A stretch of 64,000 bases of DNA, taken from positions 278,782 to 342,781 of the forward strand of contig DYHH01000001.1 in assembly GCA_020724265.1 (NCBI GenBank), given 5' to 3'. Both the position numbers and the translations under genes were made by a program. Shown here piece after piece: positions 8,772 to 18,014 of this stretch (positions are counted from its first letter, which is position 1; each line of letters starts with the position of its first letter). The notes below the pieces were generated by a model, which worked only from the letters and a program-made list of their open reading frames with translations, was not told the DNA's origin and did no database searches. This DNA is from Melioribacter roseus. Its GTDB lineage: Bacteria; Bacteroidota; Ignavibacteria; Ignavibacteriales; Melioribacteraceae.

Positions 8772-10283
8772 ATGATAAACGAAATACTAAATTCCATAAC
8801 GTTTATTTACCCGGAACTTGCAGTATCAATTTTCTTGTTGATCATTGTTCTTGTTGATTTAGTTTTCCATAAAGACAAAAAATATATCCCTTATATTTCA
8901 CTTGCCGGTTTAGTAATAACCGGGATTCTAGTTTTAAATCAAATCGGCATTACTCATTTTGCATTTGTACCTCAGCTTTCTGCAGTTAAGAAATATGGAA
9001 TGATGACAATCGATCCTTTCGGTTCGTATTTCAAATTACTGGTTGTTGTTACTTCAATCTTGATAATCTTCTTTACTATAGCATCCGAAGAAGTAATAGA
9101 TTTAAAAGAAAGACTTGGAGAATTTCATGCTTTGATTTACGGAATGATTCTAGGTATGCTGGTAATGATTTCGGCAAGCGATCTGATTTTAATTTACTTA
9201 TCTCTTGAATTACTTTCACTTTCGTCTTACGTCTTAGCTGGATTCTTGAAACTTAGAGAACGCAGCAGCGAAGCTTCTCTTAAGTATGTTATTTATGGTT
9301 CCGTCTCCTCCGGGTTGATGTTATTCGGCATTTCAATTATTTACGGACTTACAGGAAGTACTAATCTATACGTTATCAATTCTTTGATTCAAGGACCACA
9401 GATAAATCTTTTTACATTATCTTTCTCTTCAATTCTCATGTTTGTTGGTATAGGGTATAAAATTTCTGCTGCTCCATTTCATTTCTGGACACCGGATGTG
9501 TATGAAGGAGCACCGATTTCAATTACCGCATATCTTTCTGTTGCAAGTAAAGCTGCCGGATTTGCATTGTTAATAAGATTTATCCAAACCGGTTTTACTT
9601 CTTTTATTAGTGAAGATGGTTACTGGACATTAATTGCAGTTTTCGATTGGCAGGCTTTACTTATTGCGATATCTATTCTTACTATGACGCTTGGTAACTT
9701 TTCTGCTCTCTGGCAGGATAATCTAAAACGAATGTTGGCTTATTCAAGTATTGCCCATGCCGGTTATATTTTACTTGGTATTGCTGTTCTATCAAACCAG
9801 GGTTTAATTGCGGTTCTTATTTATTTCTTCGTTTATATGTTGATGAATATCGGAGCTTTTTACGTTGTGATGTTAATTTCCAATAAAACCGGTTCCGAAA
9901 ACATTGACGATTATGATGGACTTGGTGCTAAAGCTCCCTTCCTTGGTGTTGCTTTGGCAATATTTTTAATTTCATTAACCGGTCTCCCTCCTACCGCCGG
10001 TTTTATTGCAAAATTATACCTATTCATTGCGCTTATTGATGCAAACATGATTGTTGTTGCAATCATTGCATTATTGAATACTGTTGTTTCTCTTTATTAT
10101 TATGTTCGTGTTCTTAAACATATGTACCTCACAAAATCAGAACGCGAACAGGAAAATATCACACCTTCAATTGGAAGTTTAGTCTATTTATTAGTTCTAT
10201 TAATACCAATTCTATTTTTCGGAATATATTTCACACCAATTGTTGAATTTGCTCGCTCTTGTGTTTCCTTGTTAGGAATCTGA
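8772..10283 (+). CDS. nuoN: NADH-quinone oxidoreductase subunit N
   Basis: Third antiporter-like pumping subunit of complex I, 503 residues. LSLELLSLSSYVLAGF (about 142-157), AAPFHFWTPDVYEGAPISITAYL (about 234-256) and LTGLPPTAGFIAK (about 402-414) are NuoN signatures. It ends the nuo cluster; no strong hairpin terminator is visible in the 66 bases to the next gene. Confidence 0.97.
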   Translation: MINEILNSITFIYPELAVSIFLLIIVLVDLVFHKDKKYIPYISLAGLVITGILVLNQIGITHFAFVPQLSAVKKYGMMTIDPFGSYFKLLVVVTSILIIFFTIASEEVIDLKERLGEFHALIYGMILGMLVMISASDLILIYLSLELLSLSSYVLAGFLKLRERSSEASLKYVIYGSVSSGLMLFGISIIYGLTGSTNLYVINSLIQGPQINLFTLSFSSILMFVGIGYKISAAPFHFWTPDVYEGAPISITAYLSVASKAAGFALLIRFIQTGFTSFISEDGYWTLIAVFDWQALLIAISILTMTLGNFSALWQDNLKRMLAYSSIAHAGYILLGIAVLSNQGLIAVLIYFFVYMLMNIGAFYVVMLISNKTGSENIDDYDGLGAKAPFLGVALAIFLISLTGLPPTAGFIAKLYLFIALIDANMIVVAIIALLNTVVSLYYYVRVLKHMYLTKSEREQENITPSIGSLVYLLVLLIPILFFGIYFTPIVEFARSCVSLLGI

Positions 10284-10294
10284 TCCTGCTTTTC

Positions 10295-10325
10295 TTGACA
10301 TTTTTACTTATTTTCAATAGTTTTA
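10295..10325 (+). promoter_or_regulatory. Bacteroidota-type promoter before the Rrf2 gene
   Basis: TTG at 10295 (within TTGACA) is followed after 20 bases by TAGTTTTA (10318-10325), a seven-of-eight match to the Bacteroidota -7 element TAnnTTTG, with the same 20-base spacing as the atpD promoter. It would give a short leader before the ATG at 10350. Confidence 0.5.
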
Positions 10326-10347
10326 TATCCGATAAATTTAGTCGTAT
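10325..10347. promoter_or_regulatory. Candidate IscR/Rrf2-type operator
   Basis: The segment reads ATATCCGATAAATTTAGTCG then TAT: imperfect dyad with outer ATA/TAT, inner CCGAT and AGTCG. It resembles the type-1 sites of cluster-bound IscR (ATAnnYGACT...AGTCGnGTAT, from memory). It lies between the -7 element and the ATG of a gene for an Rrf2 protein with cysteines, so autoregulation is a reasonable inference; no binding evidence exists. Confidence 0.35.
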
Positions 10348-10349
10348 TT

Positions 10350-10760
10350 ATGTTGAAAATAGCAAAATCAGTTGAATATTCCATATTAGCATTAAGGTAT
10401 ATAGCAAAAAATGAAAATATGGAATGTATAAGTACAAAGGAAATTTCTGAATATGAAAATATTCCCTACGACTTATTGGCAAAATTGATGCAAAAATTAG
10501 TTAAGCAAAATATCATTATTTCAAAACAAGGAAAGTTCGGCGGATATTTGTTAAATATATCCCCTGAAAAACTTTCTCTTAACGATGTGATACTTGCTTT
10601 AGATGAAAAAGTTCAGTTAACCGATTGTATGGTGACAAATCCAACAAAAGAAGATTGTGCGAGATTTGAAAATTGCTGCTTAAGAAATCCTTTAAGCAAA
10701 ATGCAGGATAAAATTACTGAATTATTTAAAAGTACTACTCTACAGGAAATCCTAAATTAA
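10350..10760 (+). CDS. Rrf2 family transcriptional regulator, probable Fe-S sensor
   Basis: 136 residues with the N-terminal winged helix of the Rrf2 family (KSVEYSILALRYIA, then ISTKEISEYENIPYDLLAKLMQKL and the wing KQGKFGGYLL). Four cysteines, C93, C103, C109 and C110, form a cluster like the three-cysteine [2Fe-2S] site of IscR, with slightly different spacing. It is followed by an unknown small protein and an Fe-S carrier in one operon, which supports control of Fe-S assembly. It could alternatively sense nitric oxide (NsrR type); sequence alone does not settle this. Confidence 0.9.
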   Translation: MLKIAKSVEYSILALRYIAKNENMECISTKEISEYENIPYDLLAKLMQKLVKQNIIISKQGKFGGYLLNISPEKLSLNDVILALDEKVQLTDCMVTNPTKEDCARFENCCLRNPLSKMQDKITELFKSTTLQEILN

Positions 10761-10774
10761 CTTTGGAATAGACA

Positions 10775-11083
10775 ATGAACTACTTCGATGAATTAAAAAA
10801 TAATCAAGAAATTTTCTTCAATTTTATGAAAGAAAAGTACCGTATTTTTTACAACTCAAACATTTTTGCACGCGATTTACAATATGCTATTAAACAATAT
10901 TTCGAAAAGAAGGATATCAAAATTACTTATCCCGAAGCTGAAGAATTAATGATTGAATTCAGCGGTTATCTTATTAGCAAAGGAGATTTAACAAAAATTA
11001 GCAACAATGTTTGGAAAGTGAATTTTTTCAAACCGGAAGTTGTTGAAGAAGAAACTCAAAAAGTAACAGAAGAAAAGGAATAA
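10775..11083 (+). CDS. Small unknown protein in the Fe-S operon
   Basis: 102 residues, not recognised. The composition is rich in Phe, Tyr, Lys and Glu, it has no cysteine, no signal peptide and no transmembrane segment, and it looks largely helical (DELKNNQEIFFNFMKEKY; YAIKQYFEKKDIKITYPEAEELM). A winged-helix-like ending (LISKGDLTKISNNVWKV) precedes an acidic tail from about residue 90. It lies 14 bases after the Rrf2 gene and two bases before the IscA-like gene, so it is very probably co-expressed with Fe-S functions. Confidence 0.75.
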   Translation: MNYFDELKNNQEIFFNFMKEKYRIFYNSNIFARDLQYAIKQYFEKKDIKITYPEAEELMIEFSGYLISKGDLTKISNNVWKVNFFKPEVVEEETQKVTEEKE

Positions 11084-11085
11084 TT

Positions 11086-11436
11086 ATGAGTGAACAAACC
11101 ACAATGCAAGAAATCCAAATTACGGATAAAGCCGCAGCTCAAGTAAAAAAAATTATGGATGAAAATAAAATTGAACCAAGTTTTGGTTTAAGGGTTGGTG
11201 TAAAAGGCGGAGGTTGTTCAGGCTTAACTTATCAGCTCGGTTTTGATGGTGAACAAAAAGACGGTGATACGATAATTGAAAAAAAAGGTATCAAACTTTT
11301 TGTTGACGGGAAAAGTTTGTTCTATCTAACCGGTACAATTTTAGATTTTAGCGACGGTTTGAACGGGAAGGGGTTCATCTTTAATAATCCGAATGCATCA
11401 AAAACTTGCGGATGCGGAGAATCTTTCGGTGTTTGA
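11086..11436 (+). CDS. Iron-sulfur cluster assembly accessory protein (HesB/IscA/ErpA family)
   Basis: A-type carrier that transfers Fe-S clusters to apoproteins, 116 residues. The three invariant cysteines are present: C44 in GGGCSGLTY and C108 and C110 in KTCGCGESF at the C terminus. A likely client is complex I encoded just upstream. The start follows the unknown gene by two bases. Whether it corresponds to ErpA, IscA or SufA cannot be decided from the sequence. Confidence 0.94.
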   Translation: MSEQTTMQEIQITDKAAAQVKKIMDENKIEPSFGLRVGVKGGGCSGLTYQLGFDGEQKDGDTIIEKKGIKLFVDGKSLFYLTGTILDFSDGLNGKGFIFNNPNASKTCGCGESFGV

Positions 11437-11456
11437 TATATAAATAGGAGAAAAAG

Positions 11457-12191
11457 GTGGATAGAAGGAAATTTATTTATTCGTTAGGACTTGCGTCAGC
11501 CGCAATGTCTCTTAATAACGTAAGTGCTTTTACAAATGCAAATTTAATCAATAATAAAAACGTAAGGAGTAATAATACTATGGCAAAATTCGAATTACCT
11601 GCATTACCATATGCTTTTGATGCTTTAGAACCGCATATTGATGCGAGAACTATGGAAATTCATCACGGTAAACACCATGCTGGTTATGTTGCAAATCTGA
11701 ATAAAGCAATTGAAGGTACTGAAGCTGAAGGAAAATCATTAGAAGAATTGATGAGCAATATTTCAAAATATCCTGTTGCAGTTAGAAATAACGGTGGCGG
11801 ACACTATAACCATTCTTTATTTTGGACAATCATGGGACAAAATAAAGGCGGCGAACCGAGCGGCGATTTAGCAGAAGCTATTAACAAACATTTCGGATCA
11901 TTTGATGATTTTAAAAAAGAATTTTCCAGTGCCGCTGCTACGAGATTCGGTTCCGGTTGGGCTTGGTTAATTGTTAAAAATGACGGTTCATTAGCCGTAA
12001 CTTCAACTCCAAATCAAGATAACCCGCTTATGGACGTTGCCGATGTAAAAGGTACACCGATCTTAGGTATTGATGTTTGGGAACATGCATATTACCTGCA
12101 TTATCAAAATAGAAGACCGGATTATGTTGCTGCTTTTTGGAATGTAATTAATTGGGATGAAGTAGGAAAAAATTACTTAGCTGCCAAATAA
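11457..12191 (+). CDS. Superoxide dismutase (Fe/Mn family) with signal-like N-terminal extension
   Basis: Converts superoxide to hydrogen peroxide and oxygen. The mature domain starts near residue 43 ([20 protein letters not shown]); metal ligands are the histidines of [13 protein letters not shown] and NHSLFW and Asp/His of [11 protein letters not shown]. The GTG start at 11457 has AGGAG 11 bases upstream and encodes MDRRKF followed by a hydrophobic stretch, similar to a twin-arginine signal. An internal ATG at 11580 (residue 42) has an excellent TAAGGAG at 11563-11569 and gives a normal-length cytosolic enzyme. Both starts may be used. It follows the Fe-S carrier by 20 bases. Confidence 0.95.
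   Translation: MDRRKFIYSLGLASAAMSLNNVSAFTNANLINNKNVRSNNTMAKFELPALPYAFDALEPHIDARTMEIHHGKHHAGYVANLNKAIEGTEAEGKSLEELMSNISKYPVAVRNNGGGHYNHSLFWTIMGQNKGGEPSGDLAEAINKHFGSFDDFKKEFSSAAATRFGSGWAWLIVKNDGSLAVTSTPNQDNPLMDVADVKGTPILGIDVWEHAYYLHYQNRRPDYVAAFWNVINWDEVGKNYLAAK
11563..11582 (+). promoter_or_regulatory. Internal Shine-Dalgarno and ATG within the superoxide dismutase gene
   Basis: TAAGGAG (11563-11569) stands ten bases before the in-frame ATG at 11580, exactly at the junction between the signal-like extension and the catalytic domain. Its match to the ribosome anti-SD is at least as good as that of the upstream GTG start, so it may produce a shorter cytosolic form. Confidence 0.55.
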
Positions 12192-12214
12192 TATTTACAC
12201 TACTTTTTTTGTAA

Positions 12215-12247
12215 GCCCGATGTTGTAAAAACTATCGGGCTTTTTTA
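12215..12247 (+). terminator. Rho-independent terminator after superoxide dismutase
   Basis: Seven-base stem GCCCGAT (12215-12221) with ATCGGGC (12234-12240), 12-base loop, followed by TTTTTT (12241-12246). Confidence 0.88.
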
Positions 12248-12270
12248 TATTTCAAAAAAAAAAGTTAATT

Positions 12271-12897
12271 ATGAAATCAATAATTCCAATATTTCCATTG
12301 AATCTTGTAATGTACCCGGATTCAATTTATCCGCTGCATATTTTTGAAACGCGTTACAAAAAATTAATAAATTGGTGTAGAACGGAGAAGGAAGGTTTTG
12401 GAATTGTTACAAAGATCGATGAAAATATCTCCACAGTAGGATGTTATGTAGAAATTGTTGAAGTAATAAATGTATTTGAAAACGGTAGTCTGGATATTTT
12501 AGTCAGAGGACGTGAGAGATTTCAAACTGTTTCTACCGAATTACATCCACACGGTTATATTGTTTCACATGTCGTCCCTTATTTTGACGATGAACACCAT
12601 TCCCCTTCTCTTCCAATTGAGAATGATACTATATCTAAGTTTAAAAATATATTGGATAGAACAGAAATTAAGTTTGATGAAAGATATTGGAAGAATTTTA
12701 ATAAATCACAAAACAAATCTTACAAAATTGCTGAAAAATCAGGTATGAATTTAAAACAACAACAAAATTTGTTATCACTAAGAAGTGAATCAGATCGACT
12801 GAAATTTCTATTTCAACATTTTCAAAAACTTGAAGAGTATTTAGATAGAGCAGCAGTTTTAAAAGAAATAATTGCCGGGGATGGTTATATAAATTAA
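12271..12897 (+). CDS. LON substrate-binding (N-terminal) domain protein
   Basis: 208 residues comprising only the N-terminal domain of Lon proteases: IPIFPLNLVMYPDSIYPLHIFETRYKKLI (residues 4-32), then GCYVEIVEV and a region with LDILVRGRERF. There is no AAA+ or protease domain, so it is not a protease. Stand-alone LON-domain proteins are widespread and of unclear function, possibly substrate recognition. It lies between two terminators, so it is monocistronic. Confidence 0.88.
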   Translation: MKSIIPIFPLNLVMYPDSIYPLHIFETRYKKLINWCRTEKEGFGIVTKIDENISTVGCYVEIVEVINVFENGSLDILVRGRERFQTVSTELHPHGYIVSHVVPYFDDEHHSPSLPIENDTISKFKNILDRTEIKFDERYWKNFNKSQNKSYKIAEKSGMNLKQQQNLLSLRSESDRLKFLFQHFQKLEEYLDRAAVLKEIIAGDGYIN

Positions 12898-12932
12898 AAA
12901 AAGGGATTATGACAAAATCACAATCCCTTTTA
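12896..12932. terminator. Bidirectional terminator between LON-domain gene and atpC
   Basis: AAAAGGGATT (12898-12907) pairs with AATCCCTTTT (12923-12932). The A-run on one side and T-run on the other allow function in both directions for the two convergent genes. Confidence 0.85.
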
Positions 12933-12954
12933 ACAAATAATTATTTAAATCGAT

Positions 12955-13365
12955 TTAACTATACTTACGAGAAACTTTTATTCTGTTAATTGCTCTTTTT
13001 AACGCTACTTCGGCTCTGTCTAAATCACAGTCACTTTTGTGAGCCTTTAATCTTTCTTCGGCTCTTTTCTTAGCTTCTTCGGCTCTTCGAATATCTATTT
13101 CTTCCGGAGTTTCAAAACTTTCAGCTAAAACAAGTACTTTATTTTTTAATACTTCTACGGTGCCTCCTCCAACGGAATAGTGTTTTTCCTTTCCATCGGA
13201 ATCAATTATCGTTATCTCACCAATTTCAATTGAACTCAAAATGGGAGCATGGTTAAATAAAACCTGAAAAGAACCTAATGTACCTGGAAGAGTAATCGAC
13301 TTGATACTCCCTTCATATGCTTTCTTTGATGGGGTAATTACTTCTAAACTTAGTTCTTTCATCAA
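12955..13365 (-). CDS. atpC: ATP synthase F1 subunit epsilon
   Basis: Central-stalk regulatory subunit of F1, 136 residues. The N-terminal beta-sandwich (LSLEVITPSKKAYEGSIKSI; LPGTLGSFQVLFNHAPILS) and a C-terminal helical hairpin rich in Arg, Ala and Glu are both present. It starts directly after atpD. Only these two F-ATPase genes occur here; the remainder must lie elsewhere, an arrangement known from Chlorobi and Bacteroidota. Confidence 0.95.
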   Translation of the reverse strand: MMKELSLEVITPSKKAYEGSIKSITLPGTLGSFQVLFNHAPILSSIEIGEITIIDSDGKEKHYSVGGGTVEVLKNKVLVLAESFETPEEIDIRRAEEAKKRAEERLKAHKSDCDLDRAEVALKRAINRIKVSRKYS

Positions 13366-14784
<1,419 letters not shown>

Positions 14785-14807
14785 TTAGATAAATAAATAT
14801 AAGATTA

Positions 14808-14838
14808 CAAAATTAGGTAATCGCTCTTAATATTTCAA
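14808..14838 (-). promoter_or_regulatory. Bacteroidota-type promoter of atpD-atpC
   Basis: On the minus strand TTG (14836-14838) is followed after exactly 20 bases by TAATTTTG (14808-14815), a full match to TAnnTTTG. It stands about 33 bases before the atpD ATG. This is the best example of this promoter class in the window. Confidence 0.75.
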
Positions 14839-14872
14839 TTAATTTTCCCTATTAATTTTAGTCAAAATCAAT

Positions 14873-14905
14873 AAAAAACCCGCTAAACTTTAATTCAGCG
14901 GGTTT
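14873..14905 (-). terminator. Terminator of the 2-oxoacid:ferredoxin oxidoreductase operon
   Basis: Nine-base stem AAACCCGCT (14876-14884) with AGCGGGTTT (14897-14905). Read on the minus strand the hairpin ends in a T-run, so it terminates the operon whose last stop is at 14930. Confidence 0.88.
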
Positions 14906-14929
14906 CCTTAAACCAATTGGGGAAATTGA

Positions 14930-15478
14930 CTATGCGGTTACTTCTTCAACCAATTCCATTCCTCTGCGCAAGGCTTTTTCATTTAAAGGAATTAAATGAT
15001 GATAACGTTCCGGTAAAACTTTACCTAATCCGGCTAATACGTTATCAAATTTTAATATTGGTTTTTTCTTAAGAAAAGCTCCGAGAATAATCATATTCAT
15101 TACTTTTGGATTTTCAAGTTTTGTAGCTTCATTAGCAGCTTCAATAGGAACAATTTCAATATCAGTTCTTGTCGGCGGATTAAGGGCAGTGCTGCTTTCA
15201 TAAATTAATAATCCACCCGGTTTAACTGCTGATTCAAATTTATCAATCGATGGTTGATTCAATGCTATTACAGTATCGAATTTGGTGAGAATAGGAGAAC
15301 TAATTTTTTGATCACTAATTATTGCAATACAGTTAGCCGTACCTCCTCTCATTTCAGGTCCATAAGACGGCATCCAGCTAACATCTTTTTCTTCAACCAC
15401 ACCGGAGTAACAGAGAATTTGTCCCATTGACAAAACACCTTGTCCTCCGAATCCCGATATAATTATTTCTTCAGTCAT
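14930..15478 (-). CDS. 2-oxoacid:ferredoxin oxidoreductase subunit gamma
   Basis: Gamma-type subunit of the four-subunit ferredoxin-dependent 2-oxoacid oxidoreductases, 182 residues. The start is typical (IIISGFGGQGVLSMGQIL), followed by DVSWMPSYGPEMRGGTANC. It takes part in CoA binding and complex assembly. Its ATG overlaps the stop of the beta gene by one base. Substrate (2-oxoglutarate, 2-oxoisovalerate) cannot be fixed from this subunit. Confidence 0.92.
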   Translation of the reverse strand: MTEEIIISGFGGQGVLSMGQILCYSGVVEEKDVSWMPSYGPEMRGGTANCIAIISDQKISSPILTKFDTVIALNQPSIDKFESAVKPGGLLIYESSTALNPPTRTDIEIVPIEAANEATKLENPKVMNMIILGAFLKKKPILKFDNVLAGLGKVLPERYHHLIPLNEKALRRGMELVEEVTA

Positions 15479-16302
15479 TATTCATCCTCCTTCTCTGGTA
15501 CTTTTAGATCTCCGAGCGGATAGAATGAGAACATATTTTCTTCCATCCATTTATTAGATTCGACCGGTGTCATTTTCCAGTTAGACGGACAATTTGATAC
15601 TATTTCAACAAATGATAATCCCTTCTCTCTCTTTTGATATTGAAAGCCATTTAGAATTGCTTTTTTTGCTCTTCTAACATTTTTCGGGTTGTTCACAGCA
15701 ACACGAGTACAATAATAAACTCCCGGTAATTGAGCAATCAATTCAGTGATTTTTAATGGATTACCCATAATTTTAACATCTCTTCCAAATGGAGTTGTAG
15801 TTGATTTCATTCCTTCTAAAGTAGTTGGCGCCATTTGACCGCCGGTCATTCCGTAAATGCCATTATTGATAAATACAATAAGTATGTTTTCACCTCTATT
15901 GCATGTATGAAGTGTTTCACCTGTTCCAATTGCGGCTAAGTCACCATCCCCTTGATAAGAAAAAACATATTTTTCAGGTAAAACTCTTTTAATGCCGGTA
16001 GCAACCGCAGAAGCACGTCCATGTGCAGCTTCTGACATATCAATATTCAGATAATTATATGCAAAAACCGAGCATCCTACGGGAGCAACACCTATAGTAT
16101 CTTCTTGAATATCAAGTTCGTCAATAGCTTCGGCTATCAATCTATGAGCAACTCCATGTCCGCAACCGGGACAATAATGCATCGGAGTATCGAGCAAAGT
16201 ATCGGGTTTCTCGTAAACAAGATTATCGTTGATACAGATACTTTCTTCGGCAATTACTTCTTCGTAATGTTTTTCTTCTTCTATCATTCTTTTTTCATTC
16301 AT
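15478..16302 (-). CDS. 2-oxoacid:ferredoxin oxidoreductase subunit beta (TPP-binding)
   Basis: Thiamine-diphosphate subunit, 274 residues. PMHYCPGCGHGVAHRL (about 41-56) and the TPP/Mg motif GDGDLAAIGTGE with NNGIYGMTGGQM (about 117-155) are present. Together with alpha it oxidatively decarboxylates a 2-oxoacid to the acyl-CoA and reduces ferredoxin. The start overlaps the end of the alpha gene (ATGA). Confidence 0.93.
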   Translation of the reverse strand: MNEKRMIEEEKHYEEVIAEESICINDNLVYEKPDTLLDTPMHYCPGCGHGVAHRLIAEAIDELDIQEDTIGVAPVGCSVFAYNYLNIDMSEAAHGRASAVATGIKRVLPEKYVFSYQGDGDLAAIGTGETLHTCNRGENILIVFINNGIYGMTGGQMAPTTLEGMKSTTTPFGRDVKIMGNPLKITELIAQLPGVYYCTRVAVNNPKNVRRAKKAILNGFQYQKREKGLSFVEIVSNCPSNWKMTPVESNKWMEENMFSFYPLGDLKVPEKEDE

Positions 16303-17378
16303 GCCGGAACTCCCACAAATTTTTCTTCAATTTTTTCTAATATTTCTTCCGGAGAAGGAACAACTCCACCCATTCTTCCGTGAAATTCAACAGGTACTTT
16401 TCCGTTGACTGCAAGCCGAATATCTTCAACCATTTGTCCTGCATTCATTTCTACATCAAGTATGCCTTTAATTTGTTTTGTATAGCTATCTATTTGTTTA
16501 TAGGGAAACGGGAAAAGTGTTTGCGGTCTGAAAACACCTACTTTAAATCCTTTTTCGCGAGCAAGCATTGCAGCTTTTTGACATATTCTTGCAACCAAAC
16601 CAAAAGCCGTAATCATATATTCAGCATCTTCCATAGCAAATTCTTCAAACCTAATTTCTTCTTCTTCAATTTTTTTGTATTTCGCTTGAAGATGTAGATT
16701 GATTTCTTCCATTTTATCCGGTTGAATATGTAATGAAGTAATAACATTTCTTTCGCGATCTTTTGTCTTTCCAATAGTAGCCCACTTTTCAATACCATTA
16801 ACAGTTTCTCTGGGTAATTGTTCAAATAATTCTACTTTTTCCATCATCTGCCCTAATGCGCCGTCAGTAAGCATCATAACTGGATTGCGCCACTTAAATG
16901 CTAAATCGAATCCGAGTTTAACATAATCAACCATTTCCTGAACTGTGGAAGGAGCCAACACAATCATTTTATAATCACCATGTCCACCACCTTTTACGGA
17001 TTGATAGTAATCACCTTGTGATGGTTGAATTGTACCTAAACCGGGACCACCTCTAACTACATTTACTAATAGGCAAGGCAACTCAGCACAAGCAATATAA
17101 GAAATACCTTCCTGCATAAGGCTTATACCAGGAGATGAAGATGAGGTCATAACTTTTTTACCTGCACCAGCAGCACCGTAAATCATATTAATTGCAGCAA
17201 TTTCACTCTCTGCTTGCAGAATTACCATTCCGGTTTTTTGATATGCAAAGTTGGTTAAGTATTCCAGTACTTCAGATTGCGGTGTAATCGGATAACCGAA
17301 GTATGCATCGGCACCGGCTCTAATAGCGGCTTCTGCCATAGCTTCGTTACCCTTCATTAATTTTAGTTCTTTTTTCAT
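16299..17378 (-). CDS. 2-oxoacid:ferredoxin oxidoreductase subunit alpha (VorB/KorA-like)
   Basis: Alpha subunit, 359 residues, with the pyrimidine-binding domain signature AYFGYPITPQSEVLEYL (about 26-42), the SSSSPGISLMQEGISY segment and a C-terminal transketolase-like domain (VGVFRPQTLFPFP). The opening MKGNEAMAEAAIRAGADAYF is most like the VorB group acting on branched-chain 2-oxoacids; 2-oxoglutarate oxidoreductases are close relatives. Overlaps the ferredoxin-type subunit gene by four bases. Confidence 0.92.
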   Translation of the reverse strand: MKKELKLMKGNEAMAEAAIRAGADAYFGYPITPQSEVLEYLTNFAYQKTGMVILQAESEIAAINMIYGAAGAGKKVMTSSSSPGISLMQEGISYIACAELPCLLVNVVRGGPGLGTIQPSQGDYYQSVKGGGHGDYKMIVLAPSTVQEMVDYVKLGFDLAFKWRNPVMMLTDGALGQMMEKVELFEQLPRETVNGIEKWATIGKTKDRERNVITSLHIQPDKMEEINLHLQAKYKKIEEEEIRFEEFAMEDAEYMITAFGLVARICQKAAMLAREKGFKVGVFRPQTLFPFPYKQIDSYTKQIKGILDVEMNAGQMVEDIRLAVNGKVPVEFHGRMGGVVPSPEEILEKIEEKFVGVPA

Positions 17379-17662
17379 TCGCTCACCGTAATATTAATAT
17401 CTTTAGAAACATTTGAAATGGTTGCAAGGTGTACTTTCTTTTTATCAACCTTGCGATAAACTTTGATAATTCCTTCGGGACAAACTAACGCACAGTTCAT
17501 ACAGCCGGTGCAGTTATCTTCAATTTTGACAATGTAATGATACCCTTTATTGTTAATCTTGCGTGACGCTTCAAGTGAATCTTGCGGGCAAGCAACAACA
17601 CATAATTCGCATCCCTTACATTTTTCGATATCGATTAGTATATCCCCTTTTACTTTTGCCAT
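17375..17662 (-). CDS. 2-oxoacid:ferredoxin oxidoreductase subunit delta (two [4Fe-4S])
   Basis: Ferredoxin-like subunit of 95 residues that relays electrons from the TPP site to external ferredoxin. Two complete cluster motifs are seen: CKGCELCVVACP and CTGCMNCALVCP. First gene of the operon delta-alpha-beta-gamma; the ATG at 17662 follows AGAGGTAAT. Confidence 0.92.
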   Translation of the reverse strand: MAKVKGDILIDIEKCKGCELCVVACPQDSLEASRKINNKGYHYIVKIEDNCTGCMNCALVCPEGIIKVYRKVDKKKVHLATISNVSKDINITVSE

Positions 17663-18014
17663 AATTACCTCTTTTGGTAAATAGTATAATTAGTCTTTTT
17701 TATTTCAGATACCTAACACTTATTTTATAGCAGAGAACGTACCAAAAATAATGATGACTATTCTCGGTTTAATTCAATTAAAGCTAATTTTCATTAATTA
17801 ATTAGTGAATAATTTTCAATTATGAGAAGAGTTTTCTTGTAAAAAAGGAAAATTTATAAACCGATTCCAAATTATTTCAAAGCTATGATACTTGATCTAA
17901 ATATACAAATTATAAATCGTGTCATTGCCCAAAAATAATGACAACAAGTTTTTTATTTCCTCTTGTAAGAATTATTCTTATCTTCACAAAAAATTAAATT
18001 AGAGAGAGAAAGCA
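17663..18014. other. Intergenic region between divergent operons, no gene
   Basis: 352 AT-rich bases between the oxidoreductase operon (minus) and the protease (plus). It should hold both promoters. On the minus strand TATTTTTG (17743-17750) matches the -7 element, but the nearest TTG (17775-17777) is 24 bases away, slightly too far. Before the protease, AGAGAGAGAAAGC is the probable ribosome site. No ORF or RNA gene is seen. Confidence 0.6.
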
